Origin: a virus
Length of the DNA: 52,085 bases
IMG/VR virus record: IMGVR_UViG_3300047446_000276
Coordinates: 1 to 52,085 of that record
Strand: one strand, 5' to 3'
Part shown: positions 1 through 7,300 of the stretch, in pieces
How positions within the stretch are numbered: position 1 is the stretch's first letter
How the letters are laid out: every line of letters starts with the position of its first letter
Notes under the pieces: model-generated
What the model saw: only the letters and a program-made list of their open reading frames with translations
Told to the model about the DNA's origin: nothing
Databases searched by the model: none
Made by a program: the position numbers and the translations under genes

Positions 1-306
1 ATGGGCACCGACTACGACGCCGAGAACGTGCAACTGATCGAAATTGAGAACGAGGTTCTGCGGGAAGAGGTAGGACGGCATCGCCAAAATGTTGAGCGAC
101 TAGTCGAGATGCTAACCGCCGTCACCGACGAGCGTGATCATTTACGGAGGCAGATCGCGGCAACGGGACAGACATCCTTAGTGATGCGGATCGGCGAGAT
201 GTCGAGCCTAAGCCAGACTACCCAGCAGCTGTATCAGCAGAACCGGCACCTTCAGGACATGGTGGTAAAGCTGGCCGATCCAAGCAACCAGCCACCGCCT
301 TTTTGA
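1..306 (+). CDS. Hypothetical coiled-coil protein (101 aa)
   Basis: I do not recognise this gene. The product is highly charged and rich in Glu, Gln, Arg and Leu. Residues about 8-55 have heptad-like spacing of Leu, Ile and Val between charged residues, which predicts a parallel coiled coil, and a second helical stretch covers about 68-92. There is no signal peptide or membrane segment. The frame begins with ATG at the first base of the window, so its promoter and ribosome binding site cannot be seen and the true start could lie upstream. It converges on the minus-strand UmuD'-like gene 30 bp away. It could be host DNA or end-of-prophage cargo. Confidence 0.6.
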   Translation: MGTDYDAENVQLIEIENEVLREEVGRHRQNVERLVEMLTAVTDERDHLRRQIAATGQTSLVMRIGEMSSLSQTTQQLYQQNRHLQDMVVKLADPSNQPPPF

Positions 307-335
307 AAGCGTTCATGAGTCCTTGATGCCCATGC

Positions 336-674
336 TCAATTTCTGTCGTGGTCCCGGATACTGTAGGTGACCACACCCCAAACCTCGAATTCGTTGTTCT
401 CCAGGATAAATCGCGGAGGGTACTTCGGGTTCGCAGATCGGAGCACCGGCATCCCGGCCGTAAACGTCAGATACTTCACCGTAGGCTCTCGGTCGATCAG
501 CGCAATAACGATGTCTCCGGCTGCGGGGTCCAGCCCTTTGTCGACAATAAGGATGTCGCCGGAAAAGATGCCGGCACCCTCCATGCTGTCGCCTTCAACC
601 CTTATCAGGTATGTGCCAGGCGCGCGGATGTTGAGCAGCTCATCGAGGGATATCTTCGCCTGATCTTCAAGCAT
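336..674 (-). CDS. UmuD'-like S24 family protein (orphan, no UmuC partner)
   Basis: The product is a short LexA/UmuD-fold serine-lysine peptidase domain of 112 aa. The Ser nucleophile lies in G-D-S-M (Ser30) and the general-base Lys in P-T-V-K (Lys67). Compared from memory with E. coli UmuD (139 aa), it starts about 10 residues after the point where UmuD is cut, so the N-terminal arm with the Cys-Gly cleavage site is absent. It therefore resembles processed UmuD', like HumD of phage P1. ATG at 674 was chosen because GAGGGAG lies just upstream; a longer frame to 707 lacks a good site. It follows the SOS-regulated small gene at 686-886 and has no umuC downstream. UmuD' normally pairs with UmuC in translesion DNA polymerase V. 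Confidence 0.8.
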   Translation of the reverse strand: MLEDQAKISLDELLNIRAPGTYLIRVEGDSMEGAGIFSGDILIVDKGLDPAAGDIVIALIDREPTVKYLTFTAGMPVLRSANPKYPPRFILENNEFEVWGVVTYSIRDHDRN

Positions 675-685
675 GGTCGGCTCCC

Positions 686-886
686 TCACGCAAAACGGCA
701 CCACCACGATTGGAAATAGAAAGCTCCGTCTACCTCCTCGACACCGGTGATGTTCAAGCCCGTCGTCCCCAGACCTGTTACCTTGGCGTCCAGCAGTCGC
801 GGCAGAATGTCAGGTCCGTCCCCCGTCTTCATGATGAATGCCTCGACCGTTACACGACCCAAGGTGCTGTTGGCCGATTCATTCAT
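686..886 (-). CDS. Small conserved hypothetical, SOS-regulated, upstream of the UmuD'-like gene
   Basis: A 66-aa soluble protein of unknown function ending in Q-S-W-W-C-R-F-A; it has no membrane segment. It is the first gene of a two-gene minus-strand unit with the UmuD'-like gene 12 bp further on. The start at 886 is preferred because AAAGGGTGA lies 7 bases before it. An in-frame ATG at 979 would add 31 residues but sits only 16 bases from the LexA box, leaving almost no leader. The LexA box at 995-1010 makes DNA-damage control likely. It may act with the UmuD'-like protein, but the sequence shows only co-transcription. Confidence 0.6.
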   Translation of the reverse strand: MNESANSTLGRVTVEAFIMKTGDGPDILPRLLDAKVTGLGTTGLNITGVEEVDGAFYFQSWWCRFA

Positions 887-994
887 CTGCACGTCACCCT
901 TTATAGGCGTGGCGTCTCTGACCTCTTTCGCAGTCAGTGCCACTCCAAGGCGTCGGCGAGGGGTTACAAGAAAATGCATGGCGGTCGCTCAATA

Positions 995-1010
995 CTGTAT
1001 ATGCGTCCAG
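995..1010 (-). promoter_or_regulatory. LexA (SOS) box
   Basis: The sequence ctgtatatgcgtccag fits the CTG-N10-CAG LexA consensus. Read on the minus strand, TTGACC about 17-18 bases upstream can act as -35, with the -10 overlapping the box. A second half-site-like direct repeat (ATACAGTATTGA) lies about 48 bp upstream near 1037-1048 but lacks the matching CTG arm. The box precedes the minus-strand genes at 686-886 and 336-674. Confidence 0.75.
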
Positions 1011-1068
1011 TTAATGAGAATCACAGGGCACGGGTCAATACTGTATGAGGTGATTTGCGACGGAGGGA

Positions 1069-1155
1069 TCAGACGTAGATCCAGAACAGGCTCAGGACGA
1101 TGCCTACCCAGGTGAGGGTCAGGAGAAAGGATAACCCAGCAAGTCGAAGGTCCAT
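1069..1155 (-). CDS. Putative 28-aa single-span membrane peptide
   Basis: This short frame would encode 28 residues. After a Met-Asp-Leu-Arg start, residues 5-28 are almost entirely hydrophobic and aromatic, like a single transmembrane helix. It starts at ATG 1155 and ends at TGA 1069. The upstream sequence has only a weak GGGCG ribosome-binding match, so translation is uncertain. It lies between the SOS unit and the unknown plus-strand gene at 1325. Support is limited to its composition and position. Confidence 0.3.
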   Translation of the reverse strand: MDLRLAGLSFLLTLTWVGIVLSLFWIYV

Positions 1156-1324
1156 GGTTTCGCCCAAATCCGTGTGGGCGGCATTTTATGTGTATGGATC
1201 GTGACGGCAATGCTGGCAATATGGGCGCGATAGCAGAGTGCCCGATATGCCGAGTGGTAACCGCAAAGCGCTCCAAATAGCCTATACCCACAGTACAACT
1301 CGATTCCTTCAAACGGAGGCAGCG

Positions 1325-1591
1325 ATGATCCTAGATCAAGATGACCTGCCAGGTTCAGTGAAGGCTGAGTGTCTCCGGATTTTAAAGTTAATAAATGACG
1401 CCAGTGATAACAATACTGTCGTTCAGTCTGGCTTGCTCGCCGAAGGTGTCGTGCGGGGCTTTGAGGTTTTAAGCGGGTTGTATGATTTTGAGATTGAAGC
1501 GCTGTATGTGCTATTCGAAAACGCCGTGAATTTACGATTAGGGGAGCTGAGTTGCACGGCATGCACTGAGCCGCAGAAGCTGATTTGGTGA
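1325..1591 (+). CDS. Hypothetical protein (88 aa)
   Basis: I do not recognise this protein. It is acidic and probably helical, with no signal peptide or membrane segment, and has a C-x-x-C pair near the C-terminus. ATG at 1325 was chosen because a perfect GGAGG ends 5 bases before it; the upstream extension of the frame lacks such a site. It lies between the SOS unit and the response regulator on the same strand as the latter, about 118 bp before it. Confidence 0.6.
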   Translation: MILDQDDLPGSVKAECLRILKLINDASDNNTVVQSGLLAEGVVRGFEVLSGLYDFEIEALYVLFENAVNLRLGELSCTACTEPQKLIW

Positions 1592-1709
1592 AAAGCCCTA
1601 ACTAGCACAGATTATTTGTCGGCAACATCGGTAGCTGACCGTCTGAAAGGCTGCTATTTTTCTCCCTGCGAGCTTTGAATCAGCCTGGCACACATGTTTG
1701 GAGGACGTC

Positions 1710-2114
1710 GTGAAACCGGACCGAACGGAGACTTTTCCCCCGGCCAGGGAGATCGTGATTGTCGAAGACGACCCCCTTCTACGAACGCTGATGACTGAGC
1801 TCCTCGTGGACGTTGAGGCAGAAACTGTGACGTTTGTTACAGCGGACGATGCATTGATGCATGTCGTGGAATCCCGCGGAAAATGCTCACTGCTCATCAC
1901 AGACCATGGCGTTCCGGGCCAGATTAAAGGTGCGGAGCTCGCGTCTATGGTTCGACATAAATGGCCTGACGTACCGGTCATTCTCACCAGCGGCTACGAA
2001 CTTGATACGTCATCCATTCCGGAGGGCGTGACCTACCTTCAGAAGCCATGGCCTATCAATACGCTGATAGAGGCTGTTCAATCTCTGTTACCCGCCACGA
2101 TCGCCCGCTACTGA
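1710..2114 (+). CDS. Stand-alone response-regulator receiver domain
   Basis: A 134-aa CheY-like protein with no output domain. Receiver landmarks are present: the acidic cluster E-D-D (19-21), phosphoacceptor Asp65 in I-T-D-H-G, Thr93 in L-T-S-G, and Lys112 in Q-K-P. The fold covers nearly the whole protein, so it would signal through a partner. GTG at 1710 is chosen because GGAGG ends 5 bases before it; TTG at 1698 is the alternative. Its 3' end overlaps the convergent inner-spanin gene by 27 bp, so any prophage boundary between them would have to lie inside coding sequence. It may be phage cargo or a flanking host gene. Confidence 0.85.
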   Translation: MKPDRTETFPPAREIVIVEDDPLLRTLMTELLVDVEAETVTFVTADDALMHVVESRGKCSLLITDHGVPGQIKGAELASMVRHKWPDVPVILTSGYELDTSSIPEGVTYLQKPWPINTLIEAVQSLLPATIARY

Positions 2115-2618
2115 CTTGTAAGATTGCTCGCAGGCCCATCCCGCTATTCGGGCGGCGTCATAAGCTTTTGCCAGTTCTCCCGCTCTTTTGTCAGCGCGCT
2201 GGAACAGGTCGGAGAGCACCATTGCGGCGCGAGTGGCTGTTTCGCTTCGCTGGGAAGCGCCGGGATCGCCGGTGGTGCAACTTGCGCTGGCAGCCAGTTT
2301 TCCTGCTTGGTCGCGCACCCGGTCGCCAGCAGCATCAGCACTGACAGCGTCAGCAGTCGCAACAGCCTGTTGTTGTCTCGCATCATTTCCCACCTGGTTG
2401 ACCGCCGTCTGGCGGCGCTGTTCTTCGGTTCGGTTTTCGGACGTAGCAGCGGCGAGGCCTTTGGCCTGAAGTGTCTGCTGATCGGCCCATTTCAGCTGCC
2501 AGCGCGCATCGGCCACCAATTCGCCGTGGTGATAGGCGCCGTAGAGAATCGCCGCGATGCTGAGGAGGACCGCCAGCGCGCCGCCGATCTTCAGATAAAG
2601 CGCAGCAGCTGGGCTCAT
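2088..2618 (-). CDS. Inner-membrane spanin, Rz-like (DUF2514)
   Basis: A 176-aa lysis protein expected to span the periplasm together with an outer-membrane lipoprotein and fuse the two membranes after peptidoglycan is cut. Residues 7-27 form one N-terminal membrane anchor; about 40-165 is a long Gln/Ala/Glu/Arg-rich helical region typical of i-spanins. The start ATG overlaps the endolysin stop by 4 nt, so the two are translationally coupled. The matching o-spanin lies entirely within this gene in another frame (2144-2386). A second spanin pair lies at 27335-27869. Confidence 0.85.
   Translation of the reverse strand: MSPAAALYLKIGGALAVLLSIAAILYGAYHHGELVADARWQLKWADQQTLQAKGLAAATSENRTEEQRRQTAVNQVGNDARQQQAVATADAVSADAAGDRVRDQAGKLAASASCTTGDPGASQRSETATRAAMVLSDLFQRADKRAGELAKAYDAARIAGWACEQSYKSVAGDRGG
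2144..2386 (-). CDS. Outer-membrane spanin lipoprotein, Rz1-like (nested in the i-spanin gene)
   Basis: An 80-aa lipoprotein nested in a different frame inside the Rz-like gene, as Rz1 lies within Rz in lambda. It has an N-terminal signal with hydrophobic residues about 8-20 and a lipobox L-A-T-G-C, the lipidated Cys at residue 24. The mature part is rich in Pro and Ala (about 31-53), as in Rz1 proteins. AGGTGGGAA precedes the first ATG. It should pair with the 2088-2618 product. Confidence 0.85.
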   Translation of the reverse strand: MMRDNNRLLRLLTLSVLMLLATGCATKQENWLPAQVAPPAIPALPSEAKQPLAPQWCSPTCSSALTKERENWQKLMTPPE

Positions 2619-3040
2619 GGCACGTCCCTGAAGAAGATGTGGTGCCCGAGCTTCAGCGTCTGCTTCGCCTTCGCAGCCCAGGCCGGTGGCTTCGGCATGG
2701 TGGTCGCGTAATAGTGAGTCGCGCCGCCGGTTGGGTCAGGCTTCAGCCCACCAATGACCTGCTCGGCAGCGAGACGACACATCGTGAACTCAGCCGCGGG
2801 GATCGGCTTCGCGCCACTCAGGTATGGATAGTTCGGGTCGTTCTTGTTCCAGCAGCTGAACTGGTATGGCTTCTGACAGACGCCGGCATAGCCCTCGCCC
2901 CACCATGATCTGTCCTTGCCGTCGTCGACCCGGTTGCGGATCGTCCAGGCTACGGCCACCATACCCGCCAGCCCCTCCCCGCGTGCTTCGCCCCACAGGG
3001 TTCGCGCCAGCACATCACGATCTTTTTCAGTCACGTCCAT
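2615..3040 (-). CDS. Endolysin, SleB-like cell-wall hydrolase (Hydrolase_2 family)
   Basis: A 141-aa peptidoglycan hydrolase. The N-terminal part has L-A-R-T-L-W-G-E-A-R-G-E (about 11-22), the signature of the SleB/CwlJ cell-wall hydrolase family, with Glu18 the likely catalytic acid, and the C-terminal half keeps G-G-A-T-H-Y-Y. There is no signal peptide, so it should depend on the holin to cross the membrane. ATG at 3040 is preferred because CTGGAGAAA precedes it. It follows a rho-independent terminator (3056-3079) and is coupled to the second spanin pair. The only holin recognised lies about 24 kb away at 27866. Confidence 0.85.
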   Translation of the reverse strand: MDVTEKDRDVLARTLWGEARGEGLAGMVAVAWTIRNRVDDGKDRSWWGEGYAGVCQKPYQFSCWNKNDPNYPYLSGAKPIPAAEFTMCRLAAEQVIGGLKPDPTGGATHYYATTMPKPPAWAAKAKQTLKLGHHIFFRDVP

Positions 3041-3055
3041 CACTTTCTCCAGACG

Positions 3056-3079
3056 AAAAAAAGCCCGCACTCGGCGGGC
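3056..3079 (-). terminator. Rho-independent terminator inside the late operon
   Basis: On the minus strand, GCCCGC-CGAGT-GCGGGC is followed by seven T. It sits between the 3097-3309 gene and the endolysin, and the endolysin ribosome binding site begins a few bases after the T run. Confidence 0.75.
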
Positions 3080-3096
3080 AGTGGGTCAGCGGGGCG

Positions 3097-3309
3097 TTAC
3101 TCGGCAGGCTGATCCTGCTCGGGAACGTCCTCGGCTGTGATGGTCACCTCGGCGCGATAGGTCTTGATGATCGAGACGACCGACATCGTCTGAGTTGGGT
3201 AAACGGCGAGGATGGACTTCACTCGCTCTTCGGCATCCTCGAAAGTGGCAAACCGGTCGTTGTTGACTGGGTCGAAATTGTTCGATGAGTTCACGATTGC
3301 GAATTGCAT
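3097..3309 (-). CDS. Hypothetical late protein (70 aa)
   Basis: I do not recognise this protein. It starts with M-Q-F-A-I-V-N-S and ends in an acidic Glu/Asp/Gln tail; it has no membrane segment. Its place after the tail-tip genes and before the endolysin suggests a virion-associated or lysis-timing protein, but no motif supports either. GGAGATTTAATATG gives a good start at 3309. Confidence 0.65.
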   Translation of the reverse strand: MQFAIVNSSNNFDPVNNDRFATFEDAEERVKSILAVYPTQTMSVVSIIKTYRAEVTITAEDVPEQDQPAE

Positions 3310-3351
3310 ATTAAATCTCCGGCGAGGCGACCGAAATGGTCAGTGTCTTGG

Positions 3352-4050
3352 TTAGAAATTGGAAACATCGACAACCATGTACGAAGACTGGGTTGATTCC
3401 GCAGACGGGTAGCCCTGAGAGTTCGCGGGCCGGTCGTTAAAGTTGTAATAACCTAGGTTCTTGTAAAAGTTACATTGGGTTGATGGGGTAGACACAAAAC
3501 TGGAAGTCCATCCGCCGACCGCAATAGTAGGAGCACCCGGTAAGATTTCTACCAACATTAGCCAGCCACGCTTGGCCTGAATGATAGCTGGTACTTTACC
3601 AGCGTAGTTCGCTGAATAAGGGTTAGGGTTCGCGTTGTTATTGATGTCTAGCTGGATAAAGTCGATAACCCGCATGTAGTTTAAGCGGGAGTCAAAAATT
3701 GTCCTTCCGTTACTGGGGTCTCTAACTATCAACTTTGGCCAGTTTGTAGGTCCAGCCGTGTACTGTGGAAGATCGAAGTGCCAGTAATCGACAACAGCAT
3801 TACCCCCCGTCGTGCAAATTTGGTAGGTGGCATTTCCGCCAGAATAGGTCACTCCGAATATGGCGCATGGGTTCTGACACCTGAAAGCTAAAACTCCTTG
3901 GTCGCAGGGTAGGGTCAAGTAAAACTGAGAAAGACCCTGAATACTTGTTGGAGTGGTAGTGATGCTCCCTTTGGCCCTCAACGCTAAATTTTGATAGGTG
4001 CCATCGATAGTCACGTTTCCGGTTTGGTTTCTGAACTTTACCGTTGGCAT
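3352..4050 (-). CDS. Probable tail-tip or receptor-binding accessory protein (232 aa)
   Basis: This 232-aa protein is rich in Asn, Thr, Tyr, Gly and Ser with a beta-sheet-like alternation, as in virion surface proteins. No catalytic motif is evident. It lies directly downstream of gene J and the 94-aa gene and shares a single base with that gene (start and stop overlap at 4050), so it is co-translated with tail-tip genes. The base composition is more AT-rich than the neighbouring tail genes, which fits a recently exchanged host-range module. Function is inferred from position. Confidence 0.7.
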   Translation of the reverse strand: MPTVKFRNQTGNVTIDGTYQNLALRAKGSITTTPTSIQGLSQFYLTLPCDQGVLAFRCQNPCAIFGVTYSGGNATYQICTTGGNAVVDYWHFDLPQYTAGPTNWPKLIVRDPSNGRTIFDSRLNYMRVIDFIQLDINNNANPNPYSANYAGKVPAIIQAKRGWLMLVEILPGAPTIAVGGWTSSFVSTPSTQCNFYKNLGYYNFNDRPANSQGYPSAESTQSSYMVVDVSNF

Positions 4051-4334
4051 TAATAGACTCCCACCAGTATCTGAGTCCCCACGGGCATGTTACTCCACGT
4101 CAACGCTGTACCAGACAGACCGATGGCTGTAGACGCAGGATAACCCCCCGACACATCTACGCCAGGGGGAAAGCGCATGAAGTACCAGGGGGTTCCCTCA
4201 ACGCCGGGGAAGTTATATCCAGAAGATACGTTCCCCGCGCTGATCAGTATTGTTCCGAAAATGCGGGTGATCCGGTCTGTGAGTTCCAGGATCACCGCCC
4301 CATTATCTGGCCTTCTTAGCCTTAATCCTGCCAC
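4050..4334 (-). CDS. Hypothetical tail-tip accessory protein (94 aa)
   Basis: A 94-aa protein starting M-A-G-L-R-L-R-R-P-D-N-G and rich in Gly, Thr, Val and Ile, suggestive of a small beta-rich virion protein. It follows J by 10 bp and precedes the 232-aa probable tail-tip protein. I recognise no domain. It may cap or decorate the tail tip. Confidence 0.65.
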   Translation of the reverse strand: MAGLRLRRPDNGAVILELTDRITRIFGTILISAGNVSSGYNFPGVEGTPWYFMRFPPGVDVSGGYPASTAIGLSGTALTWSNMPVGTQILVGVY

Positions 4335-4344
4335 AAAACCACCT

Positions 4345-7300
4345 CTAGTTAAGGCTCAGTTCAATAGCTGCTATACCGTTTGAAAAAAGGTACATTCCTG
4401 ACGGGTTCATCTGTATGTAGTTCCCGTTATTCGGGTGCCTCATAATGATGTTCGGGTCTCTCGTAATCAGCTGCATAACTGGCAGGCCTTGAGCCGTAAG
4501 GGTTGACGAGTTGATGTCCGCAGATACCAGCAGATTCGTAACAGTGGCCTGTTTGATCACTGCGTCCGATATGTATGTCTGCCCGTTTTCAATGATGAAT
4601 GGCGAGGTCACGTTGCCTGCGACATCGCGAATTACTGCGAATCGATCAGCCGCTACAACGAATTGTGACTGCACCACTCCGGCGTTATTGTCCAGACTGA
4701 TGCCGAATCCTGCCACGTACCGCAAGCCGTTCTGCGCCAAATTGAGACGGACGCTGACGGCTGCGGCAATTTTGCCCGCCGAATCGGCAGTGGTCGATTG
4801 AAGCGTCTGGATCTGCGAAGTCTGCGTGCCGACAGTCGACTGAAGCCCTGTAACGCTCGTGGCCTGAGCGCTGATTGTCGAGCCTTGCTGGGTCACGGTC
4901 GACGTAAGAGCAGACAATGCGCGGCTCGATGCAGCTGGGCCGACGCGACCTACCACGATCCAGTCAATGTCAAACGCGCCACCACTCGCAAGCCCCAGAT
5001 CGACGCGCAAGGTCGTGATCGTGCTTGAGGTCCAGTCCGCTCCCCCAACCGTTAGTGCTGCCATGTCGAACTCTAGGATCGTGCTTGCACCAATCGCGAG
5101 ATTGGGATTAGCGAGTACCTTGAGGAAAGACGACGTAAAACCATGACCGCTAGTGCCGTAAAACAGCCGCCCGTCCCAGTCGGTGGCTGCAGCTCCTGCG
5201 CGACGAGTAATAGACATCCTGATCTTTGTGAACAGACCACCATTAATCGATAAGCCGCCTATCTGGATGCTTGGATCAGCAGCGGTCGCCGTTTGGCGCA
5301 TTACTCCAGGAGAAGGGAATGACAGCGTTGAGTTATTACCCGTCCAACCTTCGGCGGTAGTGTCAAAGTTCCAAGTTGCATTTTCTGCCGGGTCCAGTCC
5401 CGAAGCGCCCAAGCTCCCCTGAATCGTCGACACCGAAGTTTGAAGGTCGGTGATGCTCGAAGACTGAGCAGTGTTCACCCCCTCCACGCTGGTGACGCGG
5501 TTCGTCAGCGCAGTAAGTGCCGAGGCGCTGGCCTTGGTCGCGAGTCCGTCAGTGGTGCTGTTTACGGCATTCTCAAGCGTCGTGGTGCGCGCCGCTACGC
5601 TAGTCAGCGTGGTGCCTTGCTGCGTGACAGTCGAAGTCAAGGAGTCCACGGCGGCAGAGGTTGCAGCCGCTTGCGTGGCGGTGGCCGAGCCGGAAGCCCG
5701 ATAACCAGTAACTGAAGCGCTCTGCTCGAACTGGACGTTATCGACCTCGATCCACATATCGGCGGTCGCCCCGGAGCGGTTCAGCAGGCGAGCAGCGAAA
5801 ATCACCGCCTTTACCGCTCCGGCTGGCGCCACTGCGGTAAACGAGAACCTCGTGAATGTCGTCCCCACCACTGTCTCTGCCAACTGGGCAGTAGATATCA
5901 CCGCGCCTGCGGTGTTCAACCACTGAACGTACATAGCCAGTCGCGCAGACGGGCTCGACAGGCGAACGTATGCGCTCAGCGTATAGCTCAGTCCAGCCAC
6001 GACGTTGGGGCGGTCAGCAGGCGTAGAACTGATGTTGATATCGATGTATGCCCCGTTAGTCAGCCCGGCCTTCGTAAGGCGCACAGCCTTAACGCTGGAC
6101 GGCAGAGGCGAATCAACCATGGTCAGGGTCGGAACCATTCCCGCGCTGCTACCAAGGCGCCAGGATGAAGGCACGCCATCAGTGCCAATCTGCTCAAACG
6201 AACTATTTGGCAGCAGGTTATCAGCGCCCATATCTCCGACGGTGTTGGTCAGCTGTGTCAGCTGGCCGCTCACGCTCGTCAGGCCTGTTTCGGTCTGCGT
6301 TACGCGCGCAGTGAGGGCTGTTGTTGCTGCGGCTTGCGCAGTAATGCTCGAAGCGTCGACCTGGCCGTTATCTTTCCAGCCTGTAGCGATTGCTGAAATC
6401 TCCAGCTGCGCGCGGTCCATCTCCACGAAGCCAGCCGCAATCGAGCCAGCTGCGTTAGGTCTTAGGCGTAACAGCGGCGTTGTCGCCACGGTGTCGGCAG
6501 GGAGCGCGGCACTGGTCAAGATGACGCGCTGCCAACCATCTGAAAGCAGATTGATGTTTTGAGAGGCGGTCGCCAAGACTGCCCCGGCAGCATTGCGGTG
6601 TTGCAGGAAAAGTTGAAATCCTAGACCCGCAGTGCCTCGCACATATGTAGACAGCGTGACAACCTGCCCGACGGATACGGAAGGCCGCTTAGTTACGACT
6701 GGAGTGGTGTCTACATAGGTCGAAGTAGTCATACCAGAGGCGTCAATGCGCAGCGCCTTGCCAGCAGGATCGAGCCCTGAAGTGACCTGTGTCGCGGTCC
6801 AAGCCGGACCAGCAGGAGTAGAGAAAAGCCAACCGTCAGGTGTGTTCGTGCTGCCACTGGTCAAGACTTCAAACGACGGGTTGTACAGAAGGTTCTCGCC
6901 GCCCACGCTCGACAGATTTGCGGTGATGTTGGTGATCGCATTCCCGGCCGCCGTCAGGTCTGTTCCCTGCTGGGTAACCGTGTTGCTCAACGCCTGGACA
7001 GTTGCAGCTTCGGCCTTGGTCGCCACCTGAGTCAGCGCACTTGCAGCAGCCGCTGCTGCATCCGTTGCGGCCTTGTCCGTAACAGCCGCCCACACGCTTC
7101 CCGTCCAGCGTTTTGGGGTGTTCGCGTTGTTGGTGGTGTCGATCCACAGGTTCTGCGCCAACTGATCGGCAGCCGCCGGCGCGGCCGACTGAACAATGAC
7201 CTTGCCCTTCCCGCCCGCCAGTGTGTTCGCCGCGTTGGCAGCGTTCTGCGCCGCGGTGACGTTCTGATTGGTGGTCGTCAGGCTGTTGTTCAGGCCGGTG

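Noticed and set aside
1035-1049. Possible second LexA box
   Set aside because: It repeats ATACAGTATTGA from the first site but has no CTG ten bases from CAG, so only half of the consensus is present.
1119-1562. Minus-strand frame of 147 codons opposite the 1325-1591 gene
   Set aside because: It overlaps both the 28-aa frame and the 88-aa gene, which has a perfect ribosome binding site; its composition is that of a shadow frame.
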